Below are positions 24,871 through 35,812 of a DNA stretch of 64,000 nt, piece after piece. The position numbers were made by a program, and so were the translations under genes. Under the pieces are notes generated by a model. It had not been told where the DNA came from. It did no database searches and saw only the letters and a program-made list of their open reading frames with translations. This DNA comes from Panorpa germanica. Its lineage: Eukaryota > Arthropoda > Insecta > Mecoptera > Panorpidae. The DNA lies in NCBI GenBank assembly GCA_963678705.1, contig OY783219.1:4464001-4528000 (forward strand), read 5' to 3'. Every line of letters starts with the position of its first letter. Position 1 is the first letter of the stretch.

Positions 24871-25374
24871 TTATTCGTATGTGATTACCAAGATGGTTCC
24901 AGCTGCTATTAGTACGACGAAGACCAGTAGTGAACACAACTGCAGGATGGATGCTCCCGACTTACTGGCGTCTGCTCCGCCTTCTCCTCCACTTGCACCA
25001 TCTCCTGCAGGGGCCGGGGTTATTTGGCCAAACCCGGCCTTACAAAAATAGTGGTCTTCAGCTCCACTTTCACCCTTCTTAATAAGATTTGCTGTCTCAG
25101 AAGTATCATACTTTTGATCGCTGCACCTGCACCTGCAGGTTTCGGGTCCACCGCGATATGTGGTATCAATTATTATCTTGTCCACAACTGCCTCTGCAAA
25201 CTTTTGCTGTAGATTGGGGCAGCAAGCTTTATCAGAATCAGCCCCACATTTTTTATCCATCGCTTCCAATTCGTCTATGCCAATCGGTTCTATATCTGCA
25301 CTAGCACACTTAAACCAAGTAACACATGCAAGTAACACCAGAATTACCGCAGCTTCTATTTTACAGACAAACAT
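24871..25374 (-). CDS. Gene A: secreted cysteine-rich protein with hydrophobic C-terminus (tandem copy 1)
   Basis: A 167-residue protein in one coding exon. A signal peptide (MFVCKIEAAVILVLLACVTW) is followed by an ectodomain of about 100 residues with eight cysteines (KC, KKCG, KACCPN, ETCRCRC, YFCKAG). A flexible Gly/Ala/Ser stalk (GDGASGGEGGADASKS) and a C-terminal hydrophobic run (LLVFVVLIAAGTILVI) ending in TYE complete it. That end fits a GPI-attachment signal or a membrane anchor with almost no tail. I recognise no family; the cysteine spacing is not that of Ly6, EGF or Kazal domains that I know. Copy B at 29,209 shares signal peptide, stalk and anchor but differs at many ectodomain positions. 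An acceptor-like TTTCAG at about 25,393-25,398 suggests a 5' UTR intron. Confidence 0.75.
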   Translation of the reverse strand: MFVCKIEAAVILVLLACVTWFKCASADIEPIGIDELEAMDKKCGADSDKACCPNLQQKFAEAVVDKIIIDTTYRGGPETCRCRCSDQKYDTSETANLIKKGESGAEDHYFCKAGFGQITPAPAGDGASGGEGGADASKSGASILQLCSLLVFVVLIAAGTILVITYE

Positions 25375-25380
25375 TGTCTG

Positions 25381-27385
25381 AAGATTAATTATTTATCTGA
25401 AACAAACGTTAAATTAATTGTTATTAAACTTAAATTTAATTGACTTTGTTAGGAATACGTTAAAACTGTTCAGACGGAGACGGCCTGATAATATGGAATT
25501 AAATACGATTATTAAAACAGTTCTTCTGGAATAAAGCAGTTACAATTTCAAAAGGCATTACATAACCATCTGTTACATTTATTTAACGTAAAACAAAATT
25601 ACCTTTTATATAGTTTTAGGTTAACATAAATTTAAGATTACATGAGCTATATTTATTACGTTAAATAATATCAGTTGATGTTTTAAGTTTTATGAAACAA
25701 TTAAAAAAACCTAAATTCAAGTAGATTCATACATTTTCTGAAAATAAAATGGATTAAGTTTTTCCTAATTTACAGAATAATTAAAAGTCACCTGGTTTTA
25801 TATCCAAATAATCACCTAAAATAATAAAAAAATTATAAATTATAAAAAATCACATTGTAAAAAATATTCAAAAAAAAATAAATTTCTATAAAAATAAATT
25901 TTCAAAAAATCAATGAATATTTTGTTTTACATTTGCTGTAGGTATATGATTACAACAATGAAAATAAATTGACCAATCAAAAGTGTTTAAATGGGTAACT
26001 AATTGCTGATTGGTGGACAACTACAATTAAAACAACTGATCTTTTCGAAATTAAATATTTTTTAATTGTATTTACGAGTAGGCGTTACTGTTAAAAATTA
26101 ATACTCAGGACCACGTGGTATTTTCTTAATGTAGGTGTATTTCATTATTTTAGAAAAAAAAATACCGTTTCTACTGTGGGTTATAATTAGCATAAATGTC
26201 AACGAGTAGTACTAAGTTTTAAAAGTAAATACAAAACCGGATGTACTGCTCTAATGCTAGCTCTGAAGAAAAAGAATTAATCCAAAATTTTATAAGATGA
26301 ACATTTTCTGTTTTAGGCGCGGGCCGTTAGCATTTACTAATTTAACTATATGGCCAATGCGGCACTGGTATAACCTTCTTTAATCTCAAGAGATGCAGAA
26401 AATGGTGTTTTTATTAAAATTAGAAATGCAATGTTTTTATCAGTTTTAAGAATAGTACCTATCGCAAGAAATTAAGTATTTGTAGATCAGTACAGTTTCG
26501 TATCTGATAACAAATTGCGTTTCTATCCAGTGGTAATGAATAGCATTCCATTTTATATGAATTACTAATTACACAGAAAAGTGGAATTTGAAAACGCCTG
26601 GATAATATGCAGCAACTTTTACATAATTTTGTACTACAGAGCGAATGAAGAAATTCATTAAAGTAATAAACGGATATTTCAATTATGTAACAAATTAATA
26701 AAATACTTATATAAAATTTATATTACTAACCAGCAAAGTTGCGTGCCTTAGACGGGCCCTGTATCAAAATTTGTTGCCGGCCCAAATGATGGGTAAAGAT
26801 TTTTCACAAAAGGAACAAAAACGCTCGCATTAAAATATAATAATTATATATTGATTATACGTTATTACTTACAATTAATACTCCTAGGAACTAAGCTAAG
26901 GAAGACCTAAGAGTTTAAGTGAGATTGTGGATAACATTTTACGAACTTTTGCCTAACAAACGTTTGGGACCCTTATAGACCGGGGGGCCCTTATCATCAC
27001 GGCAGTAGCTACGCCACTGGAAATAACCACAGGTTATTATTAAATATTATTAAATATTAGTTTCACAAATTGCATTATCAGCTAATTTTAAAACGCCTGA
27101 ACCACACGCAACTCTTTATACACACACGTAATTATATTACCTATTTAAAACTAAAAGAAATAAGTTACAACAATCTTATTATTTTTAACAAGAATACCTT
27201 CTTACTTGTCAAGAAATGCAGTTAAACTTATTTTATCTAAACTTAAAAATACAACATTTTTTATCAATTTTAAGAAGAGTATTATATATGCTTGTTACTT
27301 CTCAAGAAAATCTTATTGCTGTTAAAATTAAAAACACAATATTTTTATCACTTTTCTGTTGTTAAAGACTACACTCTGTTGAATC
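25381..27385. other. Upstream flank of gene A, including an old paralogous segment and TE fragment
   Basis: No coding block. It contains the promoter side of gene A, then from about 26,380 a diverged paralogue of 23,560-24,100 (shared landmarks: TCCAGTG, ACGCCTGGATAA, TTAAAGTAATAAAC, ACGCCTGA). A fragment at about 26,745-27,020 ends in TAGCTACGCCACTGG, a motif seen at the ends of common insect retroelements. All of this is repeated in unit B. Confidence 0.6.
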
Positions 27386-27655
27386 TATACTTAGCAACTA
27401 GCCCTGAAAATGGATGGCGCTGAAGCGTTATGTCTATACTCAGCCGTTGGGGCAAGTGAAGTATTTATAACTTTGTTATAATTATTATAAAGCCTCAATG
27501 AGTAGGAGGGTCGCGGTGGTGTGCGCAGAAGGGTCTGGTCGTGATACCGCCTGGAGCCGCCATCGGTGCAGATCTTGGTGGTAGTAGGAAATACAGTTAA
27601 ACAAGAGAAGTGCAAAAAGGATGCAGAACTAAACGGAGAAGCTACTTTTTACCTT
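27386..27655. other. Spacer between duplication units
   Basis: About 270 bp of higher GC between units A and B. It includes a roughly 45-bp segment (AACAAGAGAAGTGCAAAAAG ...) at about 27,597-27,640 that recurs at 32,606-32,650, downstream of unit B. A 74-codon open frame on the minus strand shows no family resemblance. Confidence 0.5.
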
Positions 27656-28872
27656 TTTCCAACCATTTTCTTTAACACAAATATGTTTTTAATAATCCAA
27701 AAAAACTTCGACTGTAACATTTAAACTCAAAATGAAAACCAAATAGACGACTGCAGTGCCATCTTAAGAAAACAAATATTTCAATTCAAAAATATGGCAC
27801 GAAATTTAAAATATATAACTTTTATAATACATGCATATTAAAATGTTTTAAAATGTTATATGTTACAAATCGCTGGTATTTATACATTTTACCAGGATCA
27901 TCTCAAGAAGTAAAGAAAATTTTATTGTTGTTAAAAGTAAAAATTCATCCAACATTTTTAACAAGAGTATAAATTTTCTTAATCTCAAGAAATAAAGAAA
28001 ATTTAGTTTTTGTTAAAGTTAAAAACTCTACATTTTCATGGTAGATAACAATAGATCCGTTTATATCCAGTGTTAATGATAAGCATTCAATTTTATATGA
28101 AGAAAACTACTAATTATACGAATTAGAACACGCCTGGATAACATGCAACACTTTTTGATTCTTTTTGTATTGAATGAACAAAATCATTAAAGTAATAAAC
28201 AGAAATTTCTAAATGTTTGTAACACTAGATAAATATTTATATTGTGAACTTAGTACATTATTTATGATATGAAATCTATATTAATTAGTATTTATATTAC
28301 TAATTGAGTTTGTAAAACTAATAATAATATAATAATTAATAATAATAATAAACAGCTGATCTGATGTTAAGCCATCATAGATTTTATAACGCCTGATCCG
28401 CATGCAACTATATACACACCAAAAACATTTACTTATTAAAGAGTTTAACTTGTTAAGTTATTAAAATACGTTTTCTACTTATATCTTAGCTAAAATTACA
28501 AGTTTTAAAGGTTTTTTTTAAGTAAAAGATTAATATTAAAAAAGTAAAGTGAAAATTTTCCTATATTTGAAAAGAAAAAACTTTTATAAGTTATTATTTT
28601 CTAAAAACCAAGAAAATGTTTAATTTTTAAAGTTTAAGAACTAAAATTTTCTTAACTTTTAAAGATAAGAGTTTCATTTCTTTGTAGAGTACAGCCATTG
28701 ACCCACAATAAGTTCCTTTTCCTGAAAAGCAATAAATACAAAACACAAGATATTTAAATACAAGTGTTGCATATATTAGAAATTTAGAATTTTAAATTTT
28801 ATAACAAAAACATGTACGTACATATACATAATTTATATACAATTTCATTTAAAATACAATTTTTATCATTAA

Positions 28873-29110
28873 TTAATCTTCTAGGTCCATTGTTGAAGAT
28901 GCTGCTTCAGATCCTAATGTAGAGTCCTTGGTGTACTGCGTTATCCTGAAAAATAAAAACTTAGTAGGTAATGTAACAACAAAGTTATTTTAAATGAATT
29001 TCATTTACCTGTGCGTTGCGTTTTGTACGTTCCCATCCATTATTTTTGTTTTTCTTAGCGTAAGGTTTTTATCCTATGTGAGCCCCGTGTTCTTGTTTCT
29101 GCAGATGGTG
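28873..29110 (-). other. Downstream exons of gene B (tail frame interrupted)
   Basis: Counterparts of the 24534-24771 exons: 29110-29009 and 28945-28873, with splice sites kept. In the frame that is open in copy A, the TGG codon is TAG here, so this tail frame is closed. This favours a 3' UTR role, or decay of an old tail in copy B. Confidence 0.5.
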
Positions 29111-29208
29111 CTACAAATGAAATAGAAATTTAAATGTAACATTTTATAATCAGAGTAATGAAGTTATTTTTAATGATGCTGAGTTACCTGAATGTTTCCC
29201 GTTGTTTC

Positions 29209-29715
29209 TTATACGTATGTGATTACCAAGATGGTTCCAGCTGCCATTAGTACGACGAAGACCAGTAGTGAACACAGCTGCAGGATGGATGCTTCTGACT
29301 TACTGGCGTCTGCTCCGCCTTCTCCTCCACTTGCACCATCTCCTGCAGAGGCCGGGCTTTTTTGGCCAAACCCGGCCTTACAAAAATAATGCTCTTCAGT
29401 TTCACTTGTACCCTTCTTAATAAGACAGTTTGCATCCGCCCCAGTAGTATACGCTACACCGTTGCACCTGCAAAAGCAGCCAACGGGTCCACCGCGATAT
29501 GTCGTCATTATTTCTATCGCAGCCACTTCTGCGTCGTCAAACTTTTGCTGTAGATTGGGGCAGCAAGCTTTATCAGAAGCAGCCCCACATTCATTATCAA
29601 TAATTTCCAATTCGTCTATTGAAATCGGTTTTATACCATCACCATTACACTTATCCCAAGTAACACATGCAAATAACGTCAGAATTACCGTAGCTTCTAT
29701 TTTACAGACAAACAT
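29209..29715 (-). CDS. Gene B: secreted cysteine-rich protein with hydrophobic C-terminus (tandem copy 2)
   Basis: A 168-residue paralogue of gene A in one coding exon. Signal peptide, stalk and C-terminal hydrophobic segment are almost unchanged. The ectodomain differs from gene A at 37 codons by replacement and at about 4 codons silently, and has one inserted codon that adds a ninth cysteine (ADANCLIKKG). The shared islands are KACCPNLQQKF, TTYRGGP, CRC, LIKKG and YFCKAGFGQ. No frameshift or stop, so the copy looks functional. Function unknown. The pattern of constant ends and variable ectodomain suggests a surface protein under diversifying selection, or exchange with another paralogue. 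Confidence 0.75.
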   Translation of the reverse strand: MFVCKIEATVILTLFACVTWDKCNGDGIKPISIDELEIIDNECGAASDKACCPNLQQKFDDAEVAAIEIMTTYRGGPVGCFCRCNGVAYTTGADANCLIKKGTSETEEHYFCKAGFGQKSPASAGDGASGGEGGADASKSEASILQLCSLLVFVVLMAAGTILVITYV

Positions 29716-31676
29716 TGTCTAAAGATTAATTATTTATCTGAAACAAACGTTAAATTAATTGTTATTAAACTTAAATTTAATTGACTTTGTTAGGAATACG
29801 TTAAAACTGTTCAGACGGAGACGGCCTGATAATATGGAATTAAATACGATTATTAAAACAGTTCTTCCGAAAGAAAGCATCTGTACATTTATTTAACGTA
29901 AAACAAAATTACCTTTTATATAGTTTTAGGTTAACATAAATTTAAGATTGCATGAGTTATATTTAGACTAAAAATTTACGTTAAATATCAGTTGATGTTT
30001 TGAGTTTAGTGGAACAATTAAAAAAACCTAAATTCAAGTAGATTCATACATTTTCTGAAAATAAAATGGATTAAGTTTTTCCTAATTTACAGAATAATTA
30101 AAAGTCACCTGGTTTTATATCCAAATAATCACCTAAAATAATAAAAAAATTATAAATTATAAAAAATCACATTGTAAAAATTCTTTAAAAAAAAATAAAT
30201 TTCTATAAAAATAAATTTTCAAAAAATCAATGAATATTTTGTTTTACATTTGCTGTAGGTATATGATTACAACAATGAAAATAAATTGACCAATCAAAAG
30301 TTTTTAAAATGGTAACTAATAGCTGATTGGTGGACAACTACAATTAAAACAACTGATCTTTTCGAAATTAAATATTTTCTAATTGTATTTACGAGTAGGC
30401 GTTACTATTAATAATTTATACTCAGGACCACGTGGTATTTTCTTAATGTAGGTGGATTTCATTATTTTAGAAAAAAAAATACCGTTTCTACTGTGGGTTA
30501 TAATTAGCATAAATGTCAACGAGTAGTACTAAGTTTTAAAAGTAAATACAAAACCGGATGTACTGCTCTAATGCTAGCTCTGAAGAAAAAGAATTAATCC
30601 AAAATTTTATAAGATGAACATTTTCTGTTTTAGGCGCGGGCCGTTAGCATTTACTAATTTAACTATATGGCCAATCCGGCACTGGTATAACCTTCTTTAC
30701 TCTCAAGAGATGCAGAAAATGGTGTTTTTATTAAAATTAGAAATGCAATGTTTTTATCAATTTTAAGAATAGTACCTATCGCAAGAAATTAAGTATTTGT
30801 AGATCAGTACAGTTTCGTATCTGATAACAAATTGCGTTTCTATCCAGTGGTAATGAATAGCATTTCATTTTATATGAATTACTAATTACACAGAAAAGTG
30901 GAATTTGAAAACGCCTGGATAATATGCAGCAACTTTTACATAATTTTGTACTACAGAGCGAATGAAGAAATTCATTAAAGTAATAAACGGATATTTCATT
31001 TATGTAACAAATTAATAAAATACTTATATGAAATTTATGTTACTAGCCAGTAAAGTTGCGTGCCTTAGACGGGCCCTGTATCAAAATTTGTTGAGGGGCC
31101 CAAATGATGGGTAAAGATTTTTCACAAAAGAATTATTACTTACAATTAATACTCCTAGGAACTAAGCTAAGGAAGACCTAAGAGTTTAAGTGAGATTGTG
31201 GATAACATTTTACGAACTTTTGCCTAACAAACGTTTGGGACCCTTATAGACCGGGGGGCCCTTATCATCACGGCAGTAGCTACGCCACTGGAAATAACCA
31301 CAGGTTATTATTAAATATTATTAAATATTAGTTTCACAAATTGCATTATCAGCTAATTTTAAAACGCCTGATCCATTATTTAAAAAAAAAATTCTTATAA
31401 AAAGAATTCTCTTATTATTTTTAACAAGAATACCTTCTTACTTGTCAAGAAATGCAGTTAAACTTATTTTATCCAAACTTAAAAGTACAACATTTTTTAT
31501 CAATTTTAAGAAGAGTATTATATATGCTTCTTACTTCTCAAGAAAATGTTATTGCTGTTAAAATTAAAAACACAATATTTTTATCACTTTTCTGTTGTTA
31601 AAGACTACACTCTGTAGGAACTATACTTAATTTACATATTATGGTTATATTCAAGATAAATGTTTTAATTTAAAAC

Positions 31677-32072
31677 AGTTGTTGAGTAGGTCAGTGCTGT
31701 GGTAACGTTTTGTAGCTGTTGGTAGTCGAATAATCAAGTCAAATCAAAGAATAATAAGTTTTCATTTTATTTAACCCTGTTACGGCAGGCATAATATTGA
31801 AATTTTATTGTTCCTTGAAATAGGTGTAAATAATATTTGATATTTTAATATATAAATACATATAGCAGAGATTTATGAGCTGTAAGGTTGGCAACGGCTG
31901 TGATGTCACAGCCTTTAATAATTAAAGAGACAAAATGACTTTTTTAATTGTTAATATCTCTTAACATATAAGGAGTTATTAACAAATAATTGGACATTTG
32001 AGGTTCTAGTAACCCACTTTATCAATATATAGTACACTTTTATAGAAATTAAGACACAGGACACAAGCCCAT
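31677..32072 (+). mobile_element. MITE-1 copy, 5'-truncated
   Basis: Matches the 3' two thirds of the complete MITE-1 at 50,675-51,278, ending in GGACACAAGCCCAT. Lies just beyond unit B, 3' of the orphan gene. Confidence 0.8.
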
Positions 32073-32251
32073 TGTAAAATGATAACTGTTATAAATTCCA
32101 TGTATAAATAAATAAATAGAATTGTTTGTATCTCGATAATAAGTAAAGGAAAAGGAATAATTTAAAGTCTGTTCAGTTCTGTGTATACTGCGACCTTCTT
32201 TTAATACAATAAATTACTTTATACATTTCAAAGGATAAGTTGTTGTGGCAT

Positions 32252-34427
32252 CTATTGCCTAAAGTTGTTGTGGCCTGGTCTTTCGCTGCCTAGAAGATGT
32301 CCCGCTAGCCCGTTGCGTCTTCGCTCTTTAGCTAGCCACTGCAGGAGGCGATAGTGCGGTATTTCGTGGAAAAATAATTCTCCGTGGGCGGTAATCATGT
32401 TGACAGCATTCGCGGCATCCAGCCCTGTTAGCAGCAAGGGATCGGGATAGCCTGGAATAATAAAATTAAGAATAGGGTTGCCTACAGTAACTCAAATTAT
32501 ACAAAACTGCGCTGTTTATTCATAAAGTTTGCTATCAAAACCTCAAATATTCAAGTCGTAATATTGTAAAAGTCCCCACTACCATTTACCATCCTTTACT
32601 ATCACAGTTAAACAAGAGAAGTGCAAAAAGGATGCAGAATTAAACGACGAACTACGGCAGCTGTTGCGCCGACCCATAATGTTTAAATATAATGTCGTGA
32701 TATAAAAGAAAAATAAATAAATGACGTCATCGACTTTTAAAACAAAACTCAAACTTTAAATAGATATATATCCGTAATTTTTAGATATTTAATAAAATAA
32801 AAACGCCAATATACGTGTATTAATTAATATTTAAATAAGGAATTAAAAAATGACCCCTACTCAAAATGTTATAGGAGGACATAACCTCTCTATCCAACAA
32901 AATGTAGATCCGTTGTTTATCATTTATAATTTAGGAAATACAAGCGCAATGAGCGCTTGAAATTGATGTTAATAAATGTGTATTGGCGTGTCTATTTTAT
33001 TAAATATCTAAATGTTGACGGAAATATAGTAATTAAAAGTTTGAATTGTAGTTTTAGCTCTAGAAATGGTCGGCCATATTTGTATGACGTGAAATGCGTT
33101 TTAACGTCAGTTATTTGTTGAGTAGATCAGTGCTGTGGTAATGTTTTCTAACTGTTGGTAGTCGAAATAATCAAGTCAAGTCAAAGAATAATAAGTTTTT
33201 ATTGTATTTAACCCTGTTACGGCAGACATAATATTGAAATTTTATTGTTCCTTGAAATAGCTGTAAATAATATTTGATATTTTGATATATAAATACATAT
33301 AGCAGAGATTTATGAGCTGTAAGGTTGGCAGCAGTTGTGATATCACATGCATTTGGAATGTGTACAACGTTATATCCCTTTAATAATTAAAGACACAAAA
33401 TGACTTTTTTAATTGTTAATATCTCTTAACATATAAGGAGTTCTTAAAAAAATAATTGAACATTTGAGGTTCTAGTAACCCACTTTATCAATATATAGTA
33501 CACTTTTATAGAAATTAAGACATAGGACACAAGCCTTACTCAATCCGTCGGAGTAGTCCGGAGTCTGATGTCCGGCGCGTTGATCGTTTGGTCCATATCC
33601 CATCGATGACGGATTTAGAGGTGGAATAAAGACCCCTTCAGGCCAAAGCGCTTCTTCAGGGTGTACGTTCAGCAAACCAGAGTTCACAAAACCTAGGCGA
33701 ACATTTAATATAGATTTTTTGTATATACGACATTTTTGGTTTTTTCATTTTCATCACAGTTCACTTTTAAAAATTTTAGATTTAAAAAAAAAACATACAC
33801 TGACATTTTTGACGTAGTTTAAGTGCGTCCGCACACGAGGCCACTGGTTGCAAACCTTAGTGAAAGACTGGTGTTGTTAATGAGAGAAAACGAGTGAGAG
33901 AAAACACACGGCACGAGCGAAACTAAACTGGTTTTGAGTACGTTTTCACCGACTCTGTTTCTCGGTCGCAGCGCATGCTTTTGATGGTGACATCATGAAC
34001 AGAGATGTGCACTATTCAAAAGTATTTCAATACATACAAATACCCCTATTATGCTATTGTTAAAAATTCTATAGAGTAACGAAACACGGCTCGACATGGC
34101 TTGTTTTTCGTTGCGCTGCTAGTTTGCAATCAGTCGACTCGTGTGTAGACGGTCTTACAAACCTATAGCACGATCTTCTAGCGCAATTTGCCGAACACTT
34201 GGTCGTGGGTATCCAGGATGCAAAAGAGGGGTATCATAGCTACTTCCTCCTGGAGCAGTTGCAAACCTGTGGTTAGCGGGCCTTCCCAATCTTCGGCTCA
34301 GGAATGGTGTTCCAACGCCGTGAGAAAACGAACTTATGGGTGTCACGAAAGTTACGTGACTTGAGTATGTATGGCAGTTCACCAGCGTCAGAAGAGCGGC
34401 TAATGGAATGAAAACCCCAAGTTGTAG
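32252..34427 (-). CDS. Orphan secreted-protein gene (three coding exons seen, 5' exon not found)
   Basis: Exons on the minus strand: 34427-34163, 33692-33540 and 32451-32252. The phases 0/1/1 fit exactly and the joined frame is open for about 205 codons to TAG at 32252. The visible start is a hydrophobic run (LGVFIPLAALLTLVNC) that reads as most of a signal peptide; an in-frame TAA just upstream of the acceptor means the initiating ATG lies in a further exon to the right. The mature part is rich in Pro, Gly, His and Arg and has basic sites (LSRRLGR, KERRRNG) that could be cleaved, so a peptide precursor is possible. The last exon has a well-formed helix (GLDAANAVNMITAHGELFFHEIPHYRLLQWL). I recognise no family. 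Composition is clearly richer in GC than the surrounding transposon DNA. Confidence 0.65.
32958..33536 (+). mobile_element. MITE-1 copy inside the orphan gene's last intron
   Basis: Collinear with MITE-1 from TGAAATTGATG to GACATAGGACACAAGCC. Its right end stops a few bases from the exon 33692-33540, so that the splice donor reads GTAAGG followed by CTTGTGTCC of the element end. Confidence 0.8.
34001..34060 (+). repeat. Fragment related to the hAT-type MITE
   Basis: CAGAGATGTGCA followed by CAAAAGTATTT resembles one end of the element at 8712-8885. The other end is not seen. Confidence 0.4.
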
Positions 34428-35560
34428 CTGCAAAGAAAGTTATATATAGTTGTAGTAGTAGCTTTATGGAAGAGAAATTCATTGCGCCTGAGTTTATGGC
34501 AAAACTAAAAACACCACAGAATCTATACAAGATAAAAAGGCTTTTATTAGAAAAGTTACAACGAGTGACGAGATTTTTATACCGTGACGAGATTTTTTTT
34601 ATCGTGACGAGATTTTTTGACTTTTAGCGTCCCCGGATTTTCCCCTGACTTTCCTGGAAACCCGTAATTTTGGAAAAACTGGAAAAAGTGTGAGCTCTTT
34701 TTTGCTGTATTTGTAAAAGATAGAAAGGTGAAATTTTACATATGGACTAACTTTGGTACCTAATTTACAAATCAGAAAAAAAAATCTTAAATTTTCAAAA
34801 AAAGTTGGTCAAATAATGAACAAATTGGATCAGTTGTAGTTGTTATATATAAAATAAATAAGGAACGAGTTAAATATTTCAATTTAAAAATGGAATTAAA
34901 ATTTGAAATGAAAATCAATGCACACATGAAAGACAGACGTCGCTTGCGACGGGGGTAAACTCTAGTATACCATATATTTTACGCTCGGCAGATGAAAGTA
35001 AAATTATATTTCGAAGCACAAAATAAAAACGATAATAATTAAATAGAAATAAATTGTATTAGTCAATTACATAAAATAGACAGCTGAGGGAAGTGTGGGA
35101 GAGGGACGGGGTATAGAGAGGTGCTCTTGGAAGCTTTGAACATGATGCAAGAATCACGCGCTGCAAATCATGGTGAAGAAACCTCGAGACAAAGAGACTG
35201 CTTTAGTTTATTGGAGGAAGGCACTTTATTTTGCTGCATTCAGGTATTATGCCATACAGGAGGTTTAAAAAGTAGAGCCAATGGTGTAGCCATGGAAGTA
35301 ATGGTTAACGCATAATAAATACAAAGGAAGAATAACTATTAAAATGAAATATATGTATTTAAGAAGACAGCGCCTGATGTTATGCAAACAAACTAGCACA
35401 TTATAAATCAGCTTTCAATATTTCAATTAAAATGATCTTTATTTTATAGCTATTTTAAAAGCCTGTAATTCTTAAAAAAGCGGTTTTAAGATTATATAAT
35501 CCTTGAAAAGAAGTTTTTAAAAAGTATTATAATCAAACTAAGGCCTGTCACACACTCCAA
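34428..35560. other. Non-coding DNA upstream of the orphan gene
   Basis: Includes a short tandem repeat of a 15-20 bp unit, GTGACGAGATTTTT, three copies at about 34,562-34,620. No convincing exon; the orphan gene's first exon may lie here or further right. Confidence 0.45.
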
Positions 35561-35812
35561 CCCAGTAAACATTTTGGAGTTACTTTGACATCATATTGAA
35601 GATGCGTATGATTTTTTTGTCATGAAAGAGTTCATTTATAGTTCAGTTTCTCATAATCGTTCATATGAAATGTCTGTTTTATCGGCTACAGATGACGGAA
35701 CCACTCCACCTGTCGGAATACAAATGAAGATAAAGTTGATGCGAACTATAATTGAAGTGAAATAGTGATAGAAACGTCACTAAATAGGGCACTTCACTAA
35801 ATGTTTACTGGG
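35561..35812 (+). mobile_element. MITE-2 copy
   Basis: 252 bp with ends CCCAGTAAACATTTTGGAGT and its partner ATGTTTACTGGG. Internal sequence (GACATCATATTGAAGATGCG ... GAAACGTCACTAAATAGGGC) is shared with four other copies. Confidence 0.85.

Larger units (their letters stand above)
23322..27385. repeat. Tandem duplication unit A (about 4.06 kb)
   Basis: The first of two direct copies. It starts with CAACCATTTTCTTTAACAC and ends with AAGACTACACTCTGT. Unit B (27,656-31,620) follows it in the same order and orientation at very high identity, apart from small indels and the coding ectodomain. The segments at 23,560-24,100 and 26,380-27,110 within the unit are themselves diverged paralogues. Confidence 0.9.
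27656..31620. repeat. Tandem duplication unit B (about 3.97 kb)
   Basis: The second direct copy, collinear with unit A. It has small deletions, for example near 31,125 relative to 26,815-26,870 of unit A, and at the right end near 31,380. The flanks look nearly identical to unit A by eye. Confidence 0.9.

Noticed and set aside
27391-27615. 74-codon frame in the spacer between the duplicated units
   Set aside because: No signal peptide, no family resemblance, not conserved in the matching position after unit B.
34273-34530. ATG-led open frame with a hydrophobic start (MNFSSIKLLL...) overlapping the orphan gene
   Set aside because: It uses a different frame from the phase-consistent orphan exons and stops at once after them. 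The orphan frame has the splice acceptor and matching downstream exons. I cannot fully exclude it as an alternative.
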